This document shows positions 27,241 to 36,739 of a stretch of 64,000 nucleotides of DNA, piece by piece. Position numbers and translations under genes: made by a program. Under the pieces are notes generated by a model that saw nothing but the letters and a program-made list of their open reading frames with translations, was not told where the DNA came from and ran no database searches. The first letter of the stretch is position 1. The number at the start of each line of letters is the position of its first letter. The DNA lies in the NCBI GenBank assembly GCA_964653595.1, contig CAZZHH010000014.1, forward strand, positions 1 to 64,000. Reading direction: 5' to 3'. The DNA is from JBAXTE01 sp964653595. Lineage in GTDB: Bacteria; Bacteroidota; Bacteroidia; Bacteroidales; WCHB1-69.

Positions 27241-30200
27241 TTATGGTATTAGCGTGATCTTTCCTCGTATAGAAACAGAACCAGTGTTTAATTCATATAA
27301 ATATATCCCTGCAGAGAAACCTTTTGGTTGCCAAATATACTTATTGTTTTCATTCACTATGATTGAGCTGTTAATTTTTTCAATCAATTGACCGGTAAAC
27401 GAATAAATCGAAATGGTTGCATTTTTCGCCAATTCTGAAGGTACTTCGAACACTACACGCTCTTTTGCTGGATTTGGATAAATGGTAATGGCGTTTTCTT
27501 TTTGATCGTTTGAAACTCCAATATCAAGGAGTACTGTTAGATGAACTGGTATTATAAATTGAGTTCCATTACTATACGATACTGTAATATTGGCATAATA
27601 GTCTCCAGCAGGCATGTTGTTTGCCGAAATTCCGATAGGTATGGAGTCTATTTCGTGGCTGTTAAGCGAACCAGAGAGGTAAAGTGGTTGAAGCCATGGC
27701 ACATTATATCCATCGTTATCACGGATTTCTAGTTGATACGTTGCAACTCCTGTTGCTGAATTCATCATGTAGATATTAAAGTTTTCAGAATCAGCTGGAT
27801 AAAGTGTTTTTACAACACTGTCTGGGAATATCAAACAATTTGGATTTGAGGAACCAAACAACGGAAATTGAATATAGTCTACCCAAGCAGCGTCAAAGCC
27901 AGTGTTAACGGAAACATCTTTGCGATATGTCCACGCAAAAGTGTGAGTTCCCGCTGTAACTGGGTAAGAGCTTACACTCCAATCTACAATTCCATCCCAT
28001 CGTTCTTTTTCTACACCATCTATTGAAAAGGAGAGATAATCCCAATTATTGTTGTTGTCGTTTTCACAGGAGACTTTTTTGTAAAACGAAATAGTCCCTG
28101 GTATTAGCACCTCGTTTGTCAACTTTAAAGTAGAAGTTTGATTATGGGTAATCATCCCCGATCGAGCACCATAGGAACCTTCAAAAACAGAATCCGAACG
28201 GAGCGTCCAAGAGGTATCGGAGTGGGTCCATGGAAATTGTGTAAAAGTACCCGATTCAAAATCTTCGATATTCCCTCCCGAAAATAGCGAAAAGGAGAGT
28301 GTTTTACTGAAGTTTTCGGAAACAAGATGCAACAGAAAGTCATTCATGCGCCCATTTTCAAAGGAACTGTTTAATGAAACAACGTATTTAAATGTATGAT
28401 TAGAAAACGGAGGAAGGGTAGTCACCGAATCTAGGTTTTTTATAAATGTGATATTTGGCTCGTACGTAAATAAGGCTGCATTAAGATAAGATATTGCTGA
28501 ACCTCCAGTGTTGGCTATGGTTACAGCGATGGTGTCTGTTTCATTGCTATTGAGAGTGTTGTCGTTGCCATCAAAAACTTGGGCACTTACGAAATCTGCG
28601 TTTGAGGAATAGGCAATAATTACAATGTTGGTGGAAGAAGGCATCCCATCGCACTGGGTTTGAATGTGAATATGGATGGGATGCTCATTGGGAATATTGG
28701 CACTCACCTGAAATTTTATTGCAGAAGACAGGGTGTATGTGTTTCCTGCTCCAATATAACCAAAATATTCGGTGTCATCGGTAAATGTAACGTATGGGTC
28801 GCTGGTGCTGGCAACTATTTGTGCATTCGTTACAGCTACTGTATCTACATTTTTTATTACTAAATCTACTGCAACAAGTTCCCCGTTGTTTACAATATTA
28901 TCGCCACCAGCATGCTCTGCATGTGATAGAACTACTATACGGTTACTAAAAGAGGTGGAAAAAGGTAGTATTTTTTCATTAACCAATTCATTGTTGTCGA
29001 TTACCTCAATTCGGATGGGGACATTGTTGAAATATTCAGTAGGTGTACCAGTTAATAATCCATTATCTGACAGCGTTAGCATATCGGGCGCATCATATGG
29101 ATCAAAAATTACTTTTCGTTCGGTGGTGTTGGTTGCAAAGGAACTCGAAATAGGAGGTATACTTACATCTTTTGCATTTCCCTTACTTACACCAGCTCTC
29201 CAGTTTGTGGGACTGCCCACATTGATGTTTCCATAATAAAATTCGATATTTCCATTTGGATATAATCTAGCTGAAACGTTTACCTGTGTGGATGCTTGTC
29301 CATATACCGACATTTTCCATCTTATACTTACATAGTTTGGCATACTCTCAAACCAAATTCCATCGCCGCTATTCATCACTAAATCTGCTTTAAATGGAGC
29401 TATCAGTTCATGGCTTCTAAAGAGCAAATCTTCACTTACCAAAAATGGCCATTTGTATAGGTTGTTTCTGAATTCTAAATATCCTCCGGTATAGATTACA
29501 ATTTGGTTGTATTTTTTACCGTAAAAAGGAAATTCAAATGGTAAATTTTTAATTGAATATCCATCTCTCGTTGCCGACATGGTTACGGATTGTTGTGTAA
29601 TGGATGGATATGAACCAGTTTGTTCTGAGATATCGTACCCCATTTTAAAACGCCAATGATATGGAGCTGTCCCCCCAGTAGCTGATAGCTGGGCAGAATA
29701 GGGTTCAAATGCCTCTGCAATTGGCAAGGTTACATTCGATATAGTGGGTTTTTGATGTTGTATAGAAGTTACAACTCCCATTGTGGTAATGTTATTATTT
29801 ACTATAGATACATTACTTTCTGTACTTGCTGTTTCAACCGCATTTCCTGATGTATAGTCGACAACAGAAAAGGACTGAATTTGTCCAGAAAATGCATTGG
29901 AAGCGTCGTTTTCAATTACCTGTAGAAAAAACTTAGTTGGAGTACCTGGTTCTATATAGTTGAGTAATGGGGTTATATCTAATCCAAATTCAATGTTTTC
30001 AGCTGTCGGTGTTGTGTCTCCTAACATGTAATAATCTCCACCTTGATAGTTGAAGACCGAAAATTCCATCGATTTTTCAGGAGCAACCGCAGATGTATTT
30101 GCTGCAATGCCAGCCATTACCTTCAATCTTCCTCTTGCTGTATGAGATAGCGATATTTTGTAAGTAGCCAAAGGGTTGTAATTTTCTTTTACCTCTATTA

Positions 30201-31212
30201 CATATACCTGATTATTCCAAATTCCACCATTGTTTAAACTTTCGGCAAGTACTTTATACATCATATAACAGAAGCCATTATTTCCAAAGTCTGTTCCAAA
30301 CGAGTTCGTAAATTTTACACCCCCAATTTCCCAGTCCCGCATATCTATGGTGCCGTCATTATTGATGTCAACGTTATTAGTATACATTCCATCCCCGTTG
30401 TAATCGTATCGGATGGAATCATTATAGCCAACTATGGTTTGACAGTGGTTTACATATGAACTAAACTGGGTAATTACTTTTTTGCCACCTTCTGGTGTTC
30501 CTGCAGGCAAAGTAATAAAGGTAGAGCCATTGCCAACATAGGTAGAGTAGAAAGTTGCAATTCCACCTTCTGTTGATCCATCTAAATGATCATGAAGCCA
30601 ATATTTTAGAGTTCTTAGCCCTTCGGGTGTGTTTACCGATATCGCATAGGTTTCGTAAACCCTGTTTTTCATTGCATTATAGTAGTTGTTATACCCACTA
30701 AACCACCTTCTAGAACCGCCAAAACTATTTGTTCCACCCCAATCTGTTTTGTTGGGAGAACCTGCCATTCTCAGCACATCCCATGTTTCAAGGCAATTGA
30801 CACCACTTCCAGAACCTCCATTTTTAAAATTCCATGCAAAGTGTGTAGGATATTGATTGCCAATAACATCTGATGGTAGGTTGCGCAATCGATTTATCTC
30901 ATAGGTAAAAGTGTAAGCAATCCCCGCTGCCTGCCCGCACTCTAAAGCTACTTGATAGAATATTGGCTGAAGGTATGTGGACCCTGAATGATCTACTATT
31001 GTGGGTAAAATTTTAGATCCATTTTTATAAGCAGCAGGTACTGGTAACTCATTAATTTGAGCTAGAAAAGCCGAATCAGAGGTGTTTAATCGACTGATTG
31101 GATTTGAATAATACGACTCTAATTGGGCTTTGGTTAAATCTTCTACTTGATTTTGAGCTAAAGTACTACTTAGCAATACTATTGCAAGGATTGTTGTTGC
31201 TGTTTTTTTCAT
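27241..31212 (-). CDS. Papain-fold T9SS-secreted paralogue lacking the catalytic Cys, 1323 aa
   Basis: Same architecture as the next gene: signal peptide (MKKTATTILAIVLLSSTLAQ), papain-like domain (around residues 65-325), EF-hand-like segment (DYNGDGMYTN, DINNDGTIDMRDW), Ig-like domain, a beta-sandwich domain, a MAM-like/anchor region around 1030-1150, and a T9SS sorting domain (IYPNPAKERVVFEV). At the active site it reads ECGQAAGIAYTF: Ala95 (codon GCA) stands where the paralogue has Cys83, while His256 (YVNHCQTIVGY) and Asn303 (TNSFGTDFGNNGF) remain. It is probably a non-catalytic pseudoprotease, perhaps a binding partner or decoy. It is first in the two-gene operon. Confidence 0.85.
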   Translation of the reverse strand: MKKTATTILAIVLLSSTLAQNQVEDLTKAQLESYYSNPISRLNTSDSAFLAQINELPVPAAYKNGSKILPTIVDHSGSTYLQPIFYQVALECGQAAGIAYTFTYEINRLRNLPSDVIGNQYPTHFAWNFKNGGSGSGVNCLETWDVLRMAGSPNKTDWGGTNSFGGSRRWFSGYNNYYNAMKNRVYETYAISVNTPEGLRTLKYWLHDHLDGSTEGGIATFYSTYVGNGSTFITLPAGTPEGGKKVITQFSSYVNHCQTIVGYNDSIRYDYNGDGMYTNNVDINNDGTIDMRDWEIGGVKFTNSFGTDFGNNGFCYMMYKVLAESLNNGGIWNNQVYVIEVKENYNPLATYKISLSHTARGRLKVMAGIAANTSAVAPEKSMEFSVFNYQGGDYYMLGDTTPTAENIEFGLDITPLLNYIEPGTPTKFFLQVIENDASNAFSGQIQSFSVVDYTSGNAVETASTESNVSIVNNNITTMGVVTSIQHQKPTISNVTLPIAEAFEPYSAQLSATGGTAPYHWRFKMGYDISEQTGSYPSITQQSVTMSATRDGYSIKNLPFEFPFYGKKYNQIVIYTGGYLEFRNNLYKWPFLVSEDLLFRSHELIAPFKADLVMNSGDGIWFESMPNYVSIRWKMSVYGQASTQVNVSARLYPNGNIEFYYGNINVGSPTNWRAGVSKGNAKDVSIPPISSSFATNTTERKVIFDPYDAPDMLTLSDNGLLTGTPTEYFNNVPIRIEVIDNNELVNEKILPFSTSFSNRIVVLSHAEHAGGDNIVNNGELVAVDLVIKNVDTVAVTNAQIVASTSDPYVTFTDDTEYFGYIGAGNTYTLSSAIKFQVSANIPNEHPIHIHIQTQCDGMPSSTNIVIIAYSSNADFVSAQVFDGNDNTLNSNETDTIAVTIANTGGSAISYLNAALFTYEPNITFIKNLDSVTTLPPFSNHTFKYVVSLNSSFENGRMNDFLLHLVSENFSKTLSFSLFSGGNIEDFESGTFTQFPWTHSDTSWTLRSDSVFEGSYGARSGMITHNQTSTLKLTNEVLIPGTISFYKKVSCENDNNNNWDYLSFSIDGVEKERWDGIVDWSVSSYPVTAGTHTFAWTYRKDVSVNTGFDAAWVDYIQFPLFGSSNPNCLIFPDSVVKTLYPADSENFNIYMMNSATGVATYQLEIRDNDGYNVPWLQPLYLSGSLNSHEIDSIPIGISANNMPAGDYYANITVSYSNGTQFIIPVHLTVLLDIGVSNDQKENAITIYPNPAKERVVFEVPSELAKNATISIYSFTGQLIEKINSSIIVNENNKYIWQPKGFSAGIYLYELNTGSVSIRGKITLIP

Positions 31213-31351
31213 ATATATTATTTTTAGCTCCTTTGCTTTTGATTGTTATTTTTGTATTCTATCCAATGGACAAAACAAACATTCTGTTGATTGTGTGACC
31301 CATTCACGGAGATTTTTAGTTTTTAAACAACATTTTTAAGACACAAAAATA

Positions 31352-34003
31352 CTAGAACCTGGCGCTAATAGTTACTGGTTTTTTATATTTTTTTACGGTA
31401 CCATCTAATTTCCACACTTCGATTACGAAAAGATATATTCCAGAGGTAGCTGTTGAGTTGTCTTCCATTGTGCCATCCCAGCTATAAGAGCCTTCTACTG
31501 AGGAAATATCATTGTTAACGAGTTGTTTTACTTTAAAACCTGCCGCATTGTATACCCATATCGATATTCGATAACCTAGCTCGTTAAATCGATAGGTGAT
31601 TGTTGCTATGTCATCTATGCCATCCAAGTTCGGAGTAAAAACTTCTGGGTATATTACGATGGAATTGTCTTCTGCAAAAATATCTGCCCATTGAGAGTTT
31701 TTGTAGCCTGGAGTAGCATAGTTAACCGTAGAAGCTGCTGAATGCCAATTTGAACGATCGGTGGAAGGTCTTAATGGGGATACTCTTTCCAACGATACAC
31801 CATCCGTTGACTTTAGCATTCCATAGTGCATATTTGCATCGTAGTTTACTCGGTCTATTTCAATGGAGTTTAAATCTCCTAACAAAACAATTCCTTCATC
31901 ATTATTGTAGGTTGGCATGGATGAGAGCTGAATGAAGTTTGTGACGGTGATAGTAGGATACTCTCTTTTTACAGCTTCTGTATTGCTCGACAACACTGCA
32001 TATTCCTTCGGAAAAAGTAAATAACCCTCGGGAGTGATAGTTTTGTATACAGGCGAGCCATATTCAATATTTCCCAATAGCAGTTGTTTTAAATCAATAA
32101 TTTTTTCTGATCTATTGTAAAGCTCAACGAAATCGACGCTCCCTTCACGAGGATTCGACAAAATTTCGTTGATTACAACATCTCCAAAGCTAGGAGGAAA
32201 TGCGATTGCAAATGGTACCGAATTGTTTATAGGCAAAATATTGCCCGAACAATCGGTAATAGTATCTGTAATACTGAGGATGTATACTCTGCCAACTTCT
32301 AAGGTGTCTGCAAATGTTAACAAAACAGATTTAAACATTGGGCTCGTAGCCTCAGCACTAATTGGTACACCTAAATTTTGAGAGGCAACATATCTATTTG
32401 TATTTGCAATCAAACTCTCTTTCATGCTTTCCGAAAAGTAGAGCATGACAGATCGGTTGTTTTGAGCTACAGCTTTTACAAGATAAGGTGATATTAAATC
32501 TCTGTTTGTGCTTAATTGAGAGTTTCTTCTACCTGGAGTGCCTCCCAAAAGACTGCTCGAAGCGATCCAATTGGAAGATTCCCCACAGAAATTTAACGGG
32601 TCTATTTGTTCGAGTGACCAACCTCCATTTTTCTTAAAATTATCTTTATACCAGCTGTCCGAAAAGTTTACATAATGCATGAGAAGGTTAGTAGGTGTAT
32701 AGAGAATAATTTCTTGACCAGAATTAGAAATAGATAAGCTCGATACAGAAATGATAGGAATTGTGGTGTCAAAATTTGGTGCGGAGCCTGAAGATGTAAC
32801 TATCACAAAACTATCTGGTAATAGGGTGTAATTTGGTAGTGTTTTGGTAGATGTACCGACTTTTAACAACCATCCGTTCAAATTTATGGGTAAAGATGTA
32901 TTGTTTTTTAGCTCAATATACTCTGCATTTGGAAGACCTACTTCTGGATCTGGATCAGCCATAATTTCGTTAATCACCACATCCCATGGTTGAGCTACAT
33001 AATAGGTAAATGGTAAATTTTGTGGGAGGATGATATTCTCTTCCATATCAGTTACTCCAGAAACTAACAGCAAATAGGCAATATTTTGAGAAAATGGTGT
33101 TCCAAAAGTAAGTTGTACGGCTGAGTTGTTTGCCCCCACCATCGTGGCTGCAATTGGATTGCCAATGCCATTATTCAGAGAGTAGAAATTCAAATTGGTG
33201 GCAGTAGAAGGTAATAGCGATTCTGAAAACTGCAATTCTAGCTGTGTTTCACTTATCATGGTTAAGCTTACAACAGTGGGTGGTGTGATGTCTTTAACAA
33301 TTGGGCCAACATAAATATCATCAAAATAAAAACTGGTGTTGTTCGAAGAGGTAAATTTACAACATACCCCTGTGTACTCAGAAGTAGTGTGTGTTACATC
33401 GGTGGCTGTTCCTTCTAATAAATAATTTGCCCCTCCTGTAGTGTCAGAATAGAGTTTCCACATCCCGGAGTTGTCACGTAACACTTTGATGCTTGTGTTT
33501 TTAGAAGAGGAGATGTTGCCAACTGTTCCGTTGATGATTTTGGAAGTTCCCATACCTGTTTGCTTCCATAAAGTGATGTTGTCCGATGTTGAAGAGCCAT
33601 CGTCGCCAAACATAACATAATAACCATTTAATGGACCAAGTAGGTTTGCAGAATCGGATGTAAGATATATTCGAGCATTATTAGTGGTTGATGTTCCTCC
33701 ACTTAAGCCAATTCTGACCCAAAACCTCCACTCTGTACTGTCAATATTGGATATAGGTGCAGAAAATCGAAGGTGCTTGATCCCTGAAACTGTTCCATTT
33801 AGTTGCAATCTGGGCTGAATACTCCATGCTGAGCTAGAATAAATGGATATTTTAAAACAACTATCATCACCACTCCAAGTCGGACTATTGGTGAAATCTC
33901 CGTCGGAAAATGTTTCGAAAATCTGACTATAAACAGGTATCGTGCTTATAATGGAAATGAAGGAGATTAGAAGGGTAAAAAGTGGACGTTTTGGATTTGT
34001 CAT
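31352..34003 (-). CDS. T9SS-secreted lamin-tail-domain surface protein
   Basis: About 883 residues from the ATG at 34003 (MTNPKRPLFTLLISFIS signal). The longer frame from 34069 puts 22 poor residues before the signal and is unlikely. The N-terminal half has an anchor-like beta-sandwich, then an Ig-like domain (PTVVSLTMISETQLELQFSES). Two lamin-tail domains follow (INEIMADPDPEVGLPNAEYIELKN and INEILSNPREGSVDFVELYN), separated by another Ig-like unit. The C-terminus is FlgD-Ig/gliding-motility-associated type (VFTPNLDGIDDIATITYRF ... SWDGTMEDN ... GIYLFVIE), a type B T9SS signal. LTD proteins of this type sit on the cell surface; the function is not known. Confidence 0.87.
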   Translation of the reverse strand: MTNPKRPLFTLLISFISIISTIPVYSQIFETFSDGDFTNSPTWSGDDSCFKISIYSSSAWSIQPRLQLNGTVSGIKHLRFSAPISNIDSTEWRFWVRIGLSGGTSTTNNARIYLTSDSANLLGPLNGYYVMFGDDGSSTSDNITLWKQTGMGTSKIINGTVGNISSSKNTSIKVLRDNSGMWKLYSDTTGGANYLLEGTATDVTHTTSEYTGVCCKFTSSNNTSFYFDDIYVGPIVKDITPPTVVSLTMISETQLELQFSESLLPSTATNLNFYSLNNGIGNPIAATMVGANNSAVQLTFGTPFSQNIAYLLLVSGVTDMEENIILPQNLPFTYYVAQPWDVVINEIMADPDPEVGLPNAEYIELKNNTSLPINLNGWLLKVGTSTKTLPNYTLLPDSFVIVTSSGSAPNFDTTIPIISVSSLSISNSGQEIILYTPTNLLMHYVNFSDSWYKDNFKKNGGWSLEQIDPLNFCGESSNWIASSSLLGGTPGRRNSQLSTNRDLISPYLVKAVAQNNRSVMLYFSESMKESLIANTNRYVASQNLGVPISAEATSPMFKSVLLTFADTLEVGRVYILSITDTITDCSGNILPINNSVPFAIAFPPSFGDVVINEILSNPREGSVDFVELYNRSEKIIDLKQLLLGNIEYGSPVYKTITPEGYLLFPKEYAVLSSNTEAVKREYPTITVTNFIQLSSMPTYNNDEGIVLLGDLNSIEIDRVNYDANMHYGMLKSTDGVSLERVSPLRPSTDRSNWHSAASTVNYATPGYKNSQWADIFAEDNSIVIYPEVFTPNLDGIDDIATITYRFNELGYRISIWVYNAAGFKVKQLVNNDISSVEGSYSWDGTMEDNSTATSGIYLFVIEVWKLDGTVKKYKKPVTISARF

Positions 34004-34047
34004 GTATTTTTTTATTTTTTTGATACGAAACAAGTGTGTAAATATAC

Positions 34048-34055
34048 TAATTTTG
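34048..34055 (+). promoter_or_regulatory. Bacteroidota -7 element, TAATTTTG, for asd
   Basis: TAATTTTG matches TAnnTTTG. A transcription start near 34062 would give a leader of about 50 bases before the asd ATG at 34113. The TTTTTTG upstream is about 25 bases away, longer than usual. Confidence 0.45.
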
Positions 34056-34112
34056 TACAAACAATACAAGTGTACGTTTTTTTATAAATCAGTAATTGAA
34101 AAATATTTTACA

Positions 34113-35102
34113 ATGAAAATTGCAGTAGTAGGATCAACAGGCTTAGTAGGCTCGGTTATGCTTGAAGTTCTTCAAGAAGCCTTTTTTTATGATCATGAAA
34201 TTATTCCGGTTGCCTCTTCTAAATCTATCGGAAAAACAGTAAAATTTGGGGATAAAAACATGGTGGTTACCTCTATTGAAGACGCGTTAAGTCAAAAACC
34301 AAGTATTGCCATTTTTTCTGCTGGCTCTTCTTTGTCGAAAATTTGGGCTCCGCAGTTTGCAAATGCCGGCACTTTTGTAATTGACAACTCTTCTGCATGG
34401 AGAATGGACGAAAATGTGCCTCTGGTGGTACCTGAAATTAATGCAAATACCATTCATGCTCATACAAAAATCATTGCTAATCCTAATTGTTCAACTATTC
34501 AAATGGTTCTTGCTCTTGCCCCTCTTCATAAAGCATTTGCAATTCGACGATTGGTAATTTCAACCTATCAATCGGTTACTGGTACAGGGGTAAAAGCAGT
34601 AGCTCAACTAAAAAACGAAAGAGCAAATGTGGATGGAGAAATGGCATATCCATACACGATCGACCTAAATGTAATTCCTCATGGTGGCGACTTTTTGGAA
34701 AACGGATATACTACCGAAGAGGAAAAACTAGAAAAGGAGACAAAAAAAATACTAGATGATTCATCTTTAAACATTACGGCAACTGTGGTTAGAGTTCCTG
34801 TTTTTGGAGGTCATTCGGAATCGGTTAATGTCGAATTTCAAAATGAATTTGATCTCAACCAAATTCGAAATATTCTTTCTAATACGAAAGGGGTGATTGT
34901 AAAAGATGACCTCGTAAATTTAGATTATCCCATGCCTCTATACGCAAAAAACAGAAATGAAGTTTTTGTAGGACGTATTCGAAGAGATTTTTCACAACCC
35001 AATTCCCTAAATCTTTGGATTGTTGCCGATAATCTTCGAAAAGGTGCTGCTACTAATGCGGTTCAAATTGCGCAATATCTGATTCAATCTAAGTTGGTTT
35101 AA
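34113..35102 (+). CDS. asd: Aspartate-semialdehyde dehydrogenase
   Basis: 329 residues. Reduces aspartyl phosphate to aspartate semialdehyde with NADPH, the branch point to lysine/diaminopimelate, threonine and methionine. NADP motif GSTGLVGSVML is at the N-terminus, the catalytic Cys126 is in NPNCSTIQM, and STYQSVTGTGVKAV and VPVFGGHSES (catalytic His) follow. The frame is open upstream to 33942, but the domain starts at MKIAVVG, so I use the ATG at 34113. That start also fits the promoter element. It is divergent from the LTD gene. Confidence 0.96.
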   Translation: MKIAVVGSTGLVGSVMLEVLQEAFFYDHEIIPVASSKSIGKTVKFGDKNMVVTSIEDALSQKPSIAIFSAGSSLSKIWAPQFANAGTFVIDNSSAWRMDENVPLVVPEINANTIHAHTKIIANPNCSTIQMVLALAPLHKAFAIRRLVISTYQSVTGTGVKAVAQLKNERANVDGEMAYPYTIDLNVIPHGGDFLENGYTTEEEKLEKETKKILDDSSLNITATVVRVPVFGGHSESVNVEFQNEFDLNQIRNILSNTKGVIVKDDLVNLDYPMPLYAKNRNEVFVGRIRRDFSQPNSLNLWIVADNLRKGAATNAVQIAQYLIQSKLV

Positions 35103-35154
35103 TGTGTGATATTTCGTTCAAAATAGGTCTTTATTTTTAATGTTTGACATTAAA

Positions 35155-35189
35155 AAACCCTGACTCAATCACTAGAAGAGCCAGGGTTT
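35155..35189 (-). terminator. Terminator hairpin between convergent genes
   Basis: AAACCCTG (35155-35162) pairs with CAGGGTTT (35182-35189), extended by CTC/GAG across one mismatch. The T run (GGGTTTTTTAATG) is on the minus strand, so it best serves the HEAT lipoprotein gene, but it may also stop asd transcription. Confidence 0.65.
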
Positions 35190-35237
35190 ATAGCAATGTT
35201 TAGATTAATAACAACATTCACATCAATCCAATAATGG

Positions 35238-36317
35238 TTAGACTTTTTTGTTATTCAAACGTTTTAATGCTTCTGTAGCAGGATTTGCGATGTCTTTTTC
35301 AGGGTCTTTTGATAATTTTGTTAAGATTAGTTTCCCTTCGTTTCCGCCAAATGACTCAATTGAATAGATGTAATAGCTTCTATGGAAGGCCTTCAGTGAT
35401 TTGTCTGTTGCCATTTTTACAGCTAAAGCAAATGCTTTTTTTGTATCAACTCCCTTTTTTTTATCACTAATATATCGATTCAAAGTACTGCTTGCGGATG
35501 AACAATAGTCAGGATTTGCACCATTCTTTTCGATTGTTTTAAGAGCAAGATCATACCCTTTTACCGATTTCATATAACTTAGACCTTCCAATGAAGCTCC
35601 AACTATTTTTGCAGAAAGGTTTTCAAGAAATTCAACATATAGGTCTTCTACCTTCTTTACTTGTGTAGGATCTTCAGCACGCCAAAGAACACGCAAACAA
35701 GCAATTCTAACCTCTTCAGCTTCTTTGTTATCTTTTGATATGCTATATAAAATATCAAATAGCCCTTTTTTAGCTAGGCTCTCTTTTCCGGATAAACGGA
35801 TAAGCTCCATTCTTCCTCTTTTTTCCGTAGCTTGATCTTTTATTACTGCATGTATCTCTTTAAGCAAGGGTTCGTCGTCTGTGACCAACCATCCAGATAA
35901 AAGCTGACCTAAGGTAGATCCCACATACGATACTTCATCAAATTTCTCTTTTTTTAGAGCATCTAATACAATTTTGCCATATTTAGCATTTTTATAATGA
36001 TCGCTTTTCCCTACCCAAAAGTTTATAGCATGTGCACATGCAGCACTTCTAGCTCCACTAGTTGACTGTGCAATTCCGTTGAAAAGATCATCGACTAAAA
36101 AATTTATTTGAGGTATCCTTCGCCATTGCTTCTATGCCTTCATTCGATTTTTATACGCTTCGCAATTTGTATTTTGCTCTTTACAAGCTGCAAGATTGGT
36201 AATCAATGAATCTAATTTTGGATCCATTTTTCTAGTTTCATTTTTTTTGTTTCCACAACTTGATAAGATAATGGATGTAAAAACAACTATCGCAAATAGT
36301 AAATTGATTTTTTTCAT
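35238..36317 (-). pseudogene. HEAT-repeat lipoprotein gene interrupted by an in-frame TAG
   Basis: A 61-codon frame (36317-36132) encodes a lipoprotein signal (MKKINLLFAIVVFTSIILSSCGNKK, lipobox LSSC) and stops at TAG (36134-36132). The same frame then runs open without any ATG into a 228-codon frame called from a GTG at 35924, full of alpha-helical HEAT-like repeats (SLEGLSYMKSVKGYDLALKTIEKNG and similar). The two pieces are one gene. If one A is restored at the GCA-TAG junction and one T removed from the T6 run near 36097-36102, the stop disappears and the local sequence reads AIEAMAKDTSNKFLVDD, which looks like genuine helix. This implies two compensating indels about 35 bases apart. The encoded protein would be an envelope lipoprotein of about 359 residues, function unknown. 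Confidence 0.7.
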
Positions 36318-36739
36318 ATTTTTATTGGATTAAGTTAATAGTAATTAAAATGACAAACACATACATTTATTGTTTTTTAATATTGAGGGTATTGCTTTAT
36401 ACAATTAGTCCTTTGCTAATTAAAAAATGGTTATCACGAGACAGATATGCTGAATGTTAGTCAAATATTGATTAATATTCAATGCAAATGTGATTAAAAC
36501 ATATCAGATTTACAATTAATTTAAAAAATACTAGAAAGTTGTTTTATAAAAAAACGGGGGTAACAGGTATGGGTCGATATCGAAATGATTAACACATGCT
36601 TAGGCTTGGCAAGGGAGCCATTCAATATTTCACATCATCCTATGGAGAGATTTGAAATGATTTTTTGAATATTCTAGCTTTCTAACGAAAACGATCCATT
36701 TCCCAATTTTTGAATAATATAAGTAATTAACCTGTTTTT
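36318..36739. other. Intergenic stretch, nothing recognised
   Basis: About 420 bases, AT-rich, between the lipoprotein start and the ispG stop, both on the minus strand. It presumably holds the lipoprotein promoter and the end of the ispG transcript, but I see no clear TAnnTTTG element, strong hairpin or coding frame. Confidence 0.5.

Noticed and set aside
33942..34112. 57-codon N-terminal extension of asd
   Set aside because: It overlaps the LTD gene start, has no domain similarity, and the promoter element lies inside it; the NADP motif begins at the ATG at 34113.
36132..36134. Selenocysteine- or pyrrolysine-type recoding of the TAG in the HEAT lipoprotein
   Set aside because: Restoring two single bases gives a better protein sequence, and no recoding signal or machinery is visible.
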